Shown here piece after piece: positions 46,987-58,149 of a DNA stretch of 64,000 nucleotides (position 1 is the first letter of the stretch; each line of letters opens with the position of its first letter). The position numbers were made by a program, and so were the translations under genes. The notes beneath the pieces are model-generated. The model did no database searches, had not been told where the DNA came from, and worked only from the letters and a program-made list of their open reading frames with translations. Source of the stretch: Branchiostoma floridae (lineage: Eukaryota > Chordata > Leptocardii > Amphioxiformes > Branchiostomatidae); the NCBI RefSeq assembly GCF_000003815.2, contig NC_049995.1, forward strand, positions 10,080,223-10,144,222, written 5' to 3'.

Positions 46987-49900
46987 ATGAGCTTCACTGA
47001 GAAACACGAAGAGATCACCAAACAGGAGTGGATGGACAGGCTCAACTCCCTCCACATCTCCCGCGCAGACATGAACCGACTCATCATGAACTACCTTGTG
47101 ACCGGTGAGTTTTCTTCCGGCAGTTCAGGTAAGGACGTGGTAAAATGGTGGTGGAAAACAGCGGTGGAGTTTGCAGGGTTTAGGACATGACAGGGTCAGG
47201 GAGCCTTTGGGGGTACGGTGACTGTTCTATGCAAAATACTGTGAATGCTCGGTCAATGCTACATTCAGGAAGGCATTGTCTGCATATTATGATAATAAAT
47301 TTAAAGTATGCTGCCTTTGTTATTTGTTTTTTTTGTAAGGCCATGTTGATTTGATTATATGGATGACATCCGCGCTCGCACCAATTTTCGGCCATTTCCA
47401 AAAAAAAAAAAAAGTTTTAGACCACATACTGTGACATAGTAAATTGTGCAAAGCAGCTGTAAAATGAGCACAAATATTCCATAGACTGAAAAAAAAGTAT
47501 CAAAAAATCGATAACTGATGCCATAGAATGCCAAAATAAATCTCAAAAGTCAAAGAATAAGATGTGAAAGGACAGAAAGAAAAAAAAGTATTTTTGGTAG
47601 GGGTTTGTACATATGTACCAGTAAATTCAGGATACGTCCCGTTCAGGTCCAGAGGATCATTTCCAGGTGGACGTGAACCTGGACCTGATTGTCTGTGGAA
47701 ACTTGAGAACTGATAATACTCAAAACAATGGTAATTGGTCAATTTTGCTACAAAGGAATCTCTTTGGTGGATCATTGGACTACCATTGGCATTTTAAAAT
47801 CCCATCTTCATGTAGTAAAGGCTAACTGTCTCTGTACCTTTGCCTGTAGAAACTTGGTACAAGTGACTATAACCTCTACTCACTTCGCTTTTGGTGTCTT
47901 CTTTGCCCGGTAAGACCCCAAACACCCGCCGACATAGTGTGTCCATTTTGCAATTGGCTAACCCTGTTCGTCTGATTTTTTTTTTCAGGTCTGTTTATTT
48001 CAGATTGGTCCAAGAAGAAAAAAAATGTTTTGCACCCGTATGATGTACTGGTCGCAACATCTAACTGTTGGTATACCATACTATGTGTTTGTAGTCCTAT
48101 GTTCAACCTTCCTGGCCACATTGATTTCATACTGAAGCCAACTTTTTTTTTTGGCCAAACTTTTTTTTTATTCGCTCGCTCGCATCAATTTTGGAGTTCC
48201 CAGAGGATGTCATCCATATAATCAAATCAACATGGCCTAAAGCCAAATTCAGGCACCCATTACGGTAGACGTAAATGCACTGTTAACTTTGAGCTGTCCG
48301 ACTCTTAGGTAGTAAATTTCCGATATGGCAGACATGCAACAGAATACAGTGTGGTGTGCACAGAAAACATTTTGATATGAAATAGGAATGGATTATACTT
48401 TCTTTGTACATTTGGTAATTTTTTGGTGATACAATCAGCGTTCCCGCCAGGTTCTTGAAAGTATGCGTCCAAATATTCGGGAGGGGCGTAATGAGCGCCG
48501 TAGGCGCGAGACGGGTGCCACAAGCGCTCGCATTCTAGGGGGGTCCGGGGGCATGCTCCCCCGGGAAAATTTGGATTTTCAAACCCTCTAGAACACAATT
48601 TCCTACAATTTCAGAGGATAATCATGCACTTGAGATTGGATGTCGGTTGCCTCTTTTACTCCCATTTTCAGTTATCGACGACCACCCTCTTCATCAAAAT
48701 ACGTTATATTAAAAAAACTATAAGCACAGGGAATCAGCCTTCCGTGATATGGCCCGGGTATTATTTGTCCAGACATGTCTGTATGAAAATTTTGGATTTT
48801 TGATGCTTCGAAACAGGGCTCTAGCCAATTCGTCAACCCATGGAAAAATTCTGCCAATTTTTTCTGTCATTGTATTAAAAAAATGTCTACCTCGTGCGAT
48901 CGATGTTGCGACCTCCCGCATCAAATAGTTTTCCGAGACGATAAAATAACGGCACTATCACACTTTGTGCTTTTTTTCTATTATGCCCGATGATTTTACT
49001 CCAATTTTTCGAATCGGTGGGCTTTTACAAGGCCTTGCCGTCATTTTCCACGAGCGTGCGTTTGTTTCCTGCGACCTCAGGTAACCCCGTTTTCGGCGTG
49101 AAATCTTTGGCTGGATTTCTTTTTAAATAGACCAAGAACGTTATACATTACTCGAAGGAGGACGATCTGCTGCCTCTTTGGCAGTGATCAGTGTCGGTGT
49201 AGCCTTGAAGCAGTAGCCAGAAAGACGTCCCAACGTGCTGGGCGCTGCGATCGACGGTCCATCTGGGGAGGGGGGCGTGCCGCGCCATGTGCCACGGAGG
49301 CCAACGCTAGTGCACAGCCGACTCGATCGACGCTTGACAACAACATTGCGGCCCCTTTTCTGTCGCAAATTTTGTCTTTTTGAAACAAAAGATAATTTGG
49401 AAATAAGAAATAAAGTGTATAGTTTTGGATTCTTCACTTATTTACTGCGCACCGTCTTTTAAACTTGGATAAGTGGGAAAACTTTGATAGTAAATTGTTA
49501 GCAGCTGCAGCTAGGTAAGGAACTCAAGTTTCCAGACGACATGGGCGGCTACCAACGTCACGTGTGCTAGTACTCGGTAACTTTTGTTTTTTTTCCCGGT
49601 GACCAATGACAGAGTGTAACATTACATTTATCAAACGCTGATTGGTTATTAAGATGATTGGATTTGGACCTGGTGGCCAATCTAGACTGCTTGGCGCCGG
49701 CGGCTTGTTGTCAAAGATACCGACTGCCAATCAACTGCCCACAGCGTGAGAACTTTTGTTGAGATGTACTCGCACAAAACAGTTTGTTTGTTCAATACTA
49801 GTATTACCCACAAATCTTTAACAATACGTGAAAATGAGCTAGGACAAGTAAGTATCATGTTAATATCAGAATATAAAATCTGCAAAAGATTTCTTCGAGT

Positions 49901-52900
49901 GTTAAAGAATGCTGACTGTCAGATGTATTTCACGGACTAAAAAAAGTTACATTGCGCAACGGACAGCTCAGACTGGCGTGTGGCTGGTTATGTCGTACAT
50001 GGGTCCGCTAGTTGTAACACGTGCCGCGCTCCGTCCCATGTCCAGACTACTGGGATGACCGGAAAGTGAAGAATTTGAAGTATAAATTGTAAAGGTAGGA
50101 TTCCTTCTAATAAAGACAGATTTTTTTAAAGATTCCAGATACATTTTGTTAACTGGTGGTACAGGTCAGCCTTTGTTTCAGATTTTTTATGGACGCATTC
50201 AGCCGAACCGAGTGCGTCTTTCCAGAAAAAAATGCGTCCAAAGACGTAAAGACGTATGCCTGGCGGGAACGCTGGATACAATACATGGTTGCCCTCTACG
50301 ATACCCACAGATCCAACAGATCTTAAATTGGTACATGATAAACAAGTTGGTCTCAATGCAGAAATGACTGTAGAACAGGGAAGTTGTGTGCTGTTTGTCT
50401 TGCTGATGAATATTCATGAGTTTGCCTTATTTGGCACAAGCCAATCAGCTTTACCCAAAGACAATGTTTTAGGCAATTCTTTGCATCTCCAAGAGTGTTA
50501 TATGATTGTATCAAGAGATAACATGCACCAAGCAAGAAATTAATATTCAGAGTAAATACATACTTCAACGGAGTTAATCCTTTAGTATGCCTGCAAACTC
50601 CTACCTTGTTTTCTGATTAATTTTGATGGTGACTACTAACAATCCCACATCCTTTTTCAGTTAATGTCTTGCATTGTATGTTTTTTTGGCAATGCCTCAG
50701 GGGCTAGCCAAATAGTATGTTTTATGTCTGTTTATTATAACTGTGTAATGTGTATTGTATACTCATACTGAAAGAGGTTGTTGTCAATTTTGTGTGTCTG
50801 TTCAATATTTATGTGGTGTTTCATAATGAACAACACACATTAAAACATTTATTCTCCTTCATTCATTAGAAGGGTTCAAAGAGGCTGCGGAAAAATTCCG
50901 CGTGGAAGCTGGAATTCCGATGAACATGGACACGGAATCCCTGGACGAGAGAATAAAGATCCGAGACGCCATCCAGAAGGGGGAGATAGAAGAAGCCATG
51001 GCATTGGTCAACAACCTCCATCCTGAGTTGTTAGATGATAACAGATATCTCTACTTTCATTTGCAAGTAAGTTTTCTCCTATAACCTAATATGTAGACAG
51101 TGTAAATTACTGTAATTACAGTAAAATGCTTGCCACAACAACTGTCCCTACTTACTGTAAATCCTGTTCACACTAATGACAGTTCTAATTTTGCAGTGAA
51201 CTCTTCACCAGAAATATGAGTATCCAATGTATTACTAAATACAGTAACTGTACTATATACAGAATAGTTTGAACAAGTTTTAAACACTTTAAAAAATTCC
51301 CTTTCCGTCCTTCTGTGAATTAATAGCACTGCAAAAGTAGATGAATTCACATGTTTTTTTGTAAGTATTGTTGAATCAAATGTTTGGACACTAAATGTGT
51401 ATCTAAAGAAAGAGAAAAAGACATGTTTTTGATATGCCGGTAATAGTACACACCAAGTTTTCATTGTTTCTTTCTATGATAACTAACTGTGGCTCATTAT
51501 AAGATGTTGATTGATTGACCAATGATAGTACTGTAAGCTACTAATCTAATTTCCTCTCGACCAATCAGCAACAACATCTGATAGAACTGATCAGGAAGAA
51601 AGACGTGGAGGGAGCACTGCAGTACGCACAGACACACCTGGCAGAGAGAGGGGAGGAAAACTCTTGTTGAAAATGTTGGGATTGATCGACCAATGATAGT
51701 ACATAGCCACTAATCTAATTTGTTCTTGACCAATCAGCAACAACATCTCATAGAACTGATCAGGAAGAAAGACGTGGAGGGAGCACTGCAGTACGCACAG
51801 ACACACCTGGCAGAGAGAGGGGAAGAAAACGCGGACGTTCTGAACGAACTGGAGAAAACGCTCGCTCTCCTGGCATTCGAGAACCCGGAGGATTCTCCGT
51901 TCGGCGAGCTGCTTCACCCTTCTCAAAGACAAAAGGTGGGGAAAGTGTCAAAGTAATATTTTTATATACACAGTTTATCCAATTACTGTAAATGCATTTA
52001 AAGTGTAACTGAAATGAAATCGTCTGTAGCATTTTCTACCAATAATGTAAAAATTTGATCTTTTCTAAAAAAGTCAATGCAAGTTTCAAATCAATTGTCC
52101 GTCCGGAAGTCCCTCAAACAGCGACATAAAAATGTGTACTCTGAGCTCTTTGCTGGAACTAATTAGGAACACGCCGTGACGTCATTTTAGTTAGTCCCTA
52201 CTAGCTGGTATGGTTGACTAGGGGAATAATGTACATTTGATAGACCCGTATCTTATAAAGGAAACATAATTCATTGACGAAACTCGGCACGACTAAAGAA
52301 CACATACTTCACTTCACTTGAAGGGAATTTCGTTCGTATTCACGCCACTAAAATATATCTTAGAGGCACTTGAAGTTGATGCACGTACCAAGCGTGCGTA
52401 ACGCAAGCGGGGAGAAAGTTCATTATTGTAGCGTGTAGAATGAGCGGGGATAAACAACCATCGCTTCTTCTATACACAAATGATAGCATGAGCTTACATT
52501 ATCCTCAGTAAGGAGGCCATGCTGTACATTAATTTGAAGATGTTTTCTAGCGGAAGCGCAGAAGTTTGTGCCTCTTTGCGGTCTCCGCTTGTGCCTGCTA
52601 GCAAAACCGGGACTAAAGCTTCGGTCGCGTACAAATATACAACAGCTGAGCAACTAACTACGTACAGTTCGCCAGGATTTAAAATGAGAAGCAACCTCAT
52701 TGCCACAAGAAATGCGATTCAAAATACATTCCCACTCAAAGTATGTGTTTGTTTACAAACCTGTAAGCTTTTATCGGATAGATAGTACGTCGTAGACTGA
52801 CTATTTCTAGTCGTGAGCACGGCCGATAGCTAGCTAAACGCCTCCAGATTGTGACGAGTCCGTGAAACATTTTGAGAGTGACTGTTCTTTCTGTCTCATA

Positions 52901-55900
52901 TTTGTCTGCACAACAGACAGATTTCGTAAGCTCCCAGTGATTCGAGGAAAACACACAGACTGGTGTTTCCGTGATAGAAAATTCGAAAAGTGTGGTTAAA
53001 TAATAGCGCATGGCACGGGGCCGCCATTTTTTTGTGAGGAATTTTTCTTTGTTGTTGACGACGAAAAAGCCAAGATTCACTCGTAACTAGGTTTTACGGA
53101 GACCATATCAGTACTACATATCAATGCTACAATATTCATGACAAAATCTAGCGACAAAAGTGCCAAGTTTGTAGCTACACGAGCAAAAAAAACGAGTTAT
53201 CGATGACATAGTAACGAGTACGTACATGCTTGTGGTCCCGCAACCCAGATATATTTTCCTTTGTTTACATGCTCAGGTTACGCTAGAAGTTTTTATACAA
53301 AACCAAACTATTTTAACTCACCTATCAACAACATGTCCACCGCTAAGACACTACACAACAGACAGATTTCGTAAGCTCCTAGTGATTCGAGGAAAAACAT
53401 ACAGACTGGTGTTTCCGTGAAAGAAAATTCGAAAAGTCTCAGGATTTTAGCGCACGGCCGCCATCTTTTTGGGGGCCATTTTTCTTAGAGTTGTTGTTGT
53501 TGACGACGAAAAATCCCAGATTCGCTCGTAACTTGGTTTTACTGAGACCAAGAACTACAATATTCATGACAAAATCTAGTGACAATTTTTCCAACGTATT
53601 TTGAATACGGTCAGCAAATTTTCGTGCTTGAAAATCTTGGGACAGCGTCGTTTGTTGTTACGAGTTCGGTATAAGCGGTTCACTTTGTTATGAAATCTAT
53701 CCGGACGCCGACAAAGATGTAAAATCCAAGAATCATTTGTGCTGTTTTGTGTCGGAGTCTAAGCGTACAAGTACTTCACAATAATGGCACCGCAGTTATG
53801 ACCAGAATAAGCGAAATACAAGGTAAATTTACAGGGCGAATTACTACTAGTATGTGACAGACAAACGTCCTGCAGCTGTGATAAACTGTGGCGAATTCAC
53901 CCTTCTCCGCGCGTGTTCCGTGACTGGGGCACTTTGAGTCGGCAGACCAGCGGTGTCAATAGTTGAAACTTTTCCTGCGATAATCCTTCTGGTCCTCCCA
54001 CAGCTCTCCCCAATATAATCTCAAGGTTCATGTTGAAGCACGAGGGCTCGAAGTGTGCGGAGCTCGAAGTGTGCAGAGCCGTAGATGTCGCGGAAGGAAC
54101 CATGCCGATGCCTCTGAACAAACTTGATACATAATTTTGTCTGTTTTCTAGCTCGCTGAGACTCTCAATTTGTCAGCCACAGTTCTGTCATTTTTAACTT
54201 TGGGGAATCTGTGCATAGATATCCCCTCGGTAGACTGACTATTCTTACAGCTAACGCCATGTGGGCCTCCTGCGACACAATAACTTCTACTGGACTTTGT
54301 ACTAACACGACCTGTAGTACAAGACACCATTACAGCGGACGGGGGTAGAGCTACTACAAGAACGCGACTCTCTAAAATGACGTCATGCATATCATTTGAA
54401 TTCGCCCTCGGATGCCCCAAGTCGCACTTTTTGAAGACGTTTTAACATTACTTCCCGACCGAATTATCACATGAAAAATATTTCAATCTAATAGCGAGGA
54501 AATGATCCTCTAGATCGTTAAAAAATAAATTGTATTCAATTGTATTTCTGCAAGTCTTTAAGTTCGCGGGGATTTAATTTCGCGGTAGCGGGAAAAAGGA
54601 CTTTTCGCAGTGGATTTAAGTTTGCGGTAACACCATAGACTGCAGTCTAATACCATAATAGAAAAATGTTCGCGGTGGTTTTAAGTTCGCGGTAAAGTGG
54701 TCACCGCGAAAACCGCGAACATTAATCCACCTCGAATGTTTCTGCATTTACAGTATTGTAAGTACAGATGAATTCAGTAAATTGCACAACAGATTAACGC
54801 ACAATTCTTTTAACTGCATGGAATTCCAAAATCCCAAACCAGTGCGTTCTAGCTGAATAACCTCCCATTATTGCACCAGCAGGATAATTGCACAAATTAT
54901 GGTGGCAAATAGGCCGTGCAATTAAGCCGCTTCTACTGCTATGCCAATACTACATACATGTACATGGAATTTGTGGCTGTTTGAGCAATGAGGACTAGTT
55001 TGTTGTTATGATTATTTTTTTCATCTTTTTAAATGGAAAAGATCAGTTATACAGTCAAACCTGTACAAGCTGCTACCAGTACCGGCTCTACATAAGGACC
55101 ACCTGGCCAACAGGACTTTTTTTTAGATAGTTTATCCCATTGACACAAGCTTTATGAACCCTGTCCATAGTGACTATCTGTCCACATAGACAAGATTTTA
55201 TTGGTGTCCTGTGTGCTCTTTTAGGGCAGTTTTGACTGTTTATCTTAAATTTTCTGCATATCTATGTAAAATATAAATCAATTTGAAACAACCAAACCAA
55301 AATATTGTTACAAGTACAGTCAAACCTGCCCGAGCGACCACCTCTTCTTAGTGACCACCTGGCCATTTCGACCGCTTTTTCTCGGTCCCGATTTATTTTC
55401 CCATTGATGTAAGCATTAAGCGACCTTTTCTCAACGACCACCTGGCCAACGCGACCGCGACCGGCCCAAATTGGGACCCATAACGACCGCATCATTTTCA
55501 AAATTGAGGTTTTCATCGATTTTTTATGATAACTAGCGCGATTTTGTGTCGAAATCGGCCAGTTTGCGTCGGATTTTCGGGTTAAATTTACAGTTTACAG
55601 TGTGCGTGTTGTATTTGACATTAAAGACCTCGCTTCTTTGCGTGCGTGCAGCGTGCTTCCTATTTGCCATTAAACACAACGGAAACCATTTATACTTTGC
55701 ATCGGTCATGTTTTGAGTCGATACTCTTCTCAGCGACCACCTGTCCAAATCGACCGCTTTTTTCCGGTCCCTCGTGTGGTCGTCTTGGGCAGGTTTGACT
55801 GTAGTATGTGGGTAATACAAGTTATAGTGAATTGGTTCTTGAATCTCTGACATTAAGAAAGATAATCAATTGCAATTTTTTTTCTGTTTGCAGGTTGCGA

Positions 55901-56067
55901 GTGAGCTGAACTCGGCTATTCTAGAAGTAGAAAACAGAGAGTCTACCCCAAAGCTGGCTAACATGCTAAAACTCTTACTGTGGGCCCAACATGAACTGGA
56001 CCAGAAGAAAGTCAAGTACCCACACATGACAGACCTAGCCAAAGGAGACATAGAAGACCCCAAATGA
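46987..56067 (+). CDS. GID8: GID8, CTLH ubiquitin-ligase complex scaffold subunit
   Basis: Four coding exons: 46987-47104, 50870-51066, 51738-51935, 55894-56067. They total 687 nt, or 228 aa, the same length as human GID8 (TWA1, C20orf11). Residues 1-24 precede the LisH motif (~25-57; [18 protein letters not shown]). The CTLH domain is ~63-120 ([20 protein letters not shown]) and the CRA region runs to ~212 ([20 protein letters not shown]). The C-terminus is [17 protein letters not shown]. In the family the protein holds together the RING subunits and substrate receptors of the CTLH/GID E3 ligase, in nucleus and cytoplasm. The start at 46987 is the last of five copies of the start segment and the only one leading into the full frame. 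Exon 3 has a truncated twin at 51569-51670. Intron 1 holds a Harbinger-like MITE and a hAT element. The 3' untranslated region may reach AATAAA at 57823. Confidence 0.96.
47339..48237. mobile_element. PIF/Harbinger-like MITE family A, copy 2
   Basis: Ends GGCCATGTTGATTTGATTA and its invert, flanked by TAA at 47336-47338 and 48238-48240. Very similar throughout to 2377-3210, with an extra inverted phrase near 47640-47690 (AGGTCCAG...CTGGACCT). In GID8 intron 1. Confidence 0.85.
48436..50274. mobile_element. Non-autonomous hAT element with 8-bp target duplication
   Basis: Inverted ends CAGCGTTCCCGCCAGG (start) and CCTGGCGGGAACGCTG (end), with further paired phrases (TGCGTCCAAA inward). Perfect 8-bp duplication GATACAAT at 48428-48435 and 50275-50282. 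The duplication length and CAGNG ends are diagnostic of hAT. I see no BED-finger or hATC-like frame in the 1839 bp, so it depends on another copy. In GID8 intron 1. Confidence 0.88.
51504..51672 (+). pseudogene. Truncated tandem copy of GID8 exon 3
   Basis: A 169-bp unit is directly repeated (next copy from 51673). It contains the intron end with an intact acceptor (CGACCAATCAG) and 33 in-frame codons of exon 3 from 51569 ([20 protein letters not shown] and on), then SC and TGA at 51668-51670. No donor follows. If spliced from exon 2 it would give a 138-aa protein with LisH and CTLH but little of CRA, or trigger nonsense-mediated decay. Confidence 0.8.
51945..54545. other. GID8 intron 3, left part
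   Basis: There is a direct repeat: CAACAGACAGATTTCGTAAGCTC, GTGATTCGAGGAAAA, CAGACTGGTGTTTCCGTGA and GAAAATTCGAAAAGT occur at 52911-52996 and again at 53354-53440. Otherwise I see no coding or RNA signal. Confidence 0.55.
54548..54757. mobile_element. MITE family B, copy 3
   Basis: Contains TTAAGTTCGCGG, GCGAAAACCGCGAACATTAA and the right end CTGCATTTACAG followed by TA. In GID8 intron 3. Confidence 0.75.
55053..55237. mobile_element. Degenerate MITE with CAGTCAAACCTG ends
   Basis: Left CAGTCAAACCTGTACAAGC and right GGGCAGTTTTGACTG are inverted; internal GGACCACCTGGCCAACAGG matches the larger relative at 55317-55801. Confidence 0.65.
55317..55801. mobile_element. Tc1/mariner-type MITE with CAGTCAAACCTGCCC ends
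   Basis: Ends CAGTCAAACCTGCCCGAGCG and its invert (CTTGGGCAGGTTTGACTG), flanked by TA (55315-55316 and 55802-55803). Internal GACCACCTGGCCAA phrases repeat. In GID8 intron 3, about 90 bp before the last exon. Confidence 0.8.
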
Positions 56068-57830
56068 CTACTCTTCAAACTATTAATGTAGATATCTTTG
56101 TACAAAAGGTAAAGTTCACCCATTAAACACTACATACAACATGTATTAAGGATGTTACAATACAGCGAAAAAACTTAGATTCAGGAGTGACACCTAGGCC
56201 ACATTCGTTGTAGGTTGGCATATAATTTGATGCCGTAGAAATTTCAAGTAGGCTGTGCCAGAACCAACCTCTGACAAGGATTTCAAGACAGGCTTTTCAA
56301 GACAGAAGAATTTTGTACAACATTGCACAGCTATCTCAAGTATCATATGACAGTTGCACAGTGTATGTGACCAGGTCTTATTTGACTCACATTTGTAAAT
56401 TATCTTGAAAATCTGAAAAAGAAGTAATCAAGAAGCTACACCATCTTGGTAGAAGGCAACTTGCAACACTTAAATTTACCCTATTTCTTGAGCCTGAATA
56501 CTCAAAGTAAGTTATATGTCAGTCTTCAGGACTATGCTGGCTCTAAGAAGAAGAATTTTCCACAGGAATTTGGCCACCATAGTATTTCATTTGCCCATAC
56601 ACAGAGTTGGTGGAAATGTTACCCTCACTTCATGGTCTCTCTCCCTCAATTCTTTCCCCTACCTTTGCCAAATTCTACACATGTATCTATACAGCGAACA
56701 AGCTTCAGCCATATTCATTGATCGCAAGCTCACCAAACTTAAAAGCCTTTCAAGACTTTCATATTTTTGACCATATCTAGCACATAGAGGGCTTTGGTCA
56801 ATGTGTATAAATTGAATGATGGCCAAGAGAATGCCAGGCATGTTTCTGTGGAAAATTGACATCTAGAGCTCGTTATTTCACCTCTGCAGTGTAAGATTTG
56901 GATGGGTGGCTGGATGCTAGTAGTACATGTACATCGCTTCAACCTTATTATCCACAGCTTGCCTTGTAATGCAGTGATCTCCAAGCAGATCCTAAGGTTC
57001 CGGTAGCCATCCACACTCCTCTGCCAGCTTTTGATACTAGTAAATGTATTTAAGTTCGCGGGGATTTAATTTTGGGAAAAAGAACTTTTAAGTTCACGGT
57101 AGCACCATGTACTGTAGTCTCTTACTGCCATGGTAAAATGTTTACGGTGGTTTTAAGTTCGCAGTGAAGCGTTCACCGCGAAAACCGCAAACATTAAAAC
57201 CGCGAACCACCGCAAAAATTTCTGCATTTACAGTATCTTATGCTACTAAAGGATCTGCTTAGAGATTAGTAATGCAGAACTTAATAGCAGTTTTGCAATC
57301 ATAACTCTAGATCTGCCACATGATATTACATTTTTCTGTTTTGAATGATTAAAATGGGAAGTGATATTCATAATTAACTGACTGAATGTAAAGTTGTAGA
57401 TAATATTTTGTACATACTTTGTATCAACTTCTGTTTCTTGTGCTTTGTATGTTGGGTAAGTACACTTGTACTGTATTCTCTTTGTAGAATATTTAGTGCA
57501 AGACCTGGTTTTGTTGCCCTATATTTTATGAAAAGTTCATGATTATATTATAACTATTTCAGAAGCATGTAATAGCAATCTTACTCAAAAATTTATTTAT
57601 TTATTTGGGTAAGAAATTTTTTTCTGAATTAAGTTTAAGAATACAAGTTGGTAAGTTCCATCTTTCTCAAACTGTACTTCAAGAGCAACTCCCAAACATT
57701 GTATTCACTTAACAGTTAAACACTTTTGTGTGTCGAAGAATACATAAATATAGTTTCATAATATGAACTCCATGCATTTGTATGTTGTTATGCAGATTGT
57801 AAGAATTTCATACCTTCATCACAATAAAGT
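56068..57830 (+). other. Probable GID8 3' untranslated region
   Basis: Non-coding sequence ending at AATAAA (57823-57828), a good poly(A) signal followed by T-rich sequence. It contains a family B MITE at 57040-57236. An earlier weak signal (ATTAAA, about 56123) could give a short form. Confidence 0.45.
57040..57236. mobile_element. MITE family B, copy 4
   Basis: Contains TTAAGTTCGCGGGGATTTAA, TTACTGCCATGG and the end CTGCATTTACAG followed by TA. It lies in the presumed GID8 3' untranslated region, where it would add a strong RNA hairpin. Confidence 0.75.
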
Positions 57831-58013
57831 TCAGCTTTTTCTTGTACATGTACTATCTGTACTCTATACTTAGTTAATAGTGTTTCAGGTCATAATAGTA
57901 CATGTATGGAAAGATTCCATATAACAATGGAAACATCACTGTAGTACTAACAAGTATATGCCTACCGTACATCTTAAAACTTGTAGTTTTATCTTTGCAG
58001 TGACATCTTTACT

Positions 58014-58149
58014 GTAAATCCATGACAACACGAATATGCATTTTTTTCTTCTACTACTGCAGTATCACAACTTAGAACATACCCGAAATTTCTGTTTCCA
58101 AGCTACCACTAGATAAAACCACTGCAAAAGTAAATGGATTTACAGTACT
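58014..58149. mobile_element. Small MITE with ACTGTAAATCCAT ends
   Basis: ACTGTAAATCCATGAC on the left is inverted as ATGGATTTACAGT on the right. ~135 bp, related in its ends to family B. Confidence 0.6.

Noticed and set aside
48672-49437. hAT transposase inside the 48436-50274 element
   Set aside because: The short minus-strand frames show no BED finger, catalytic blocks or dimerisation region that I can recognise.
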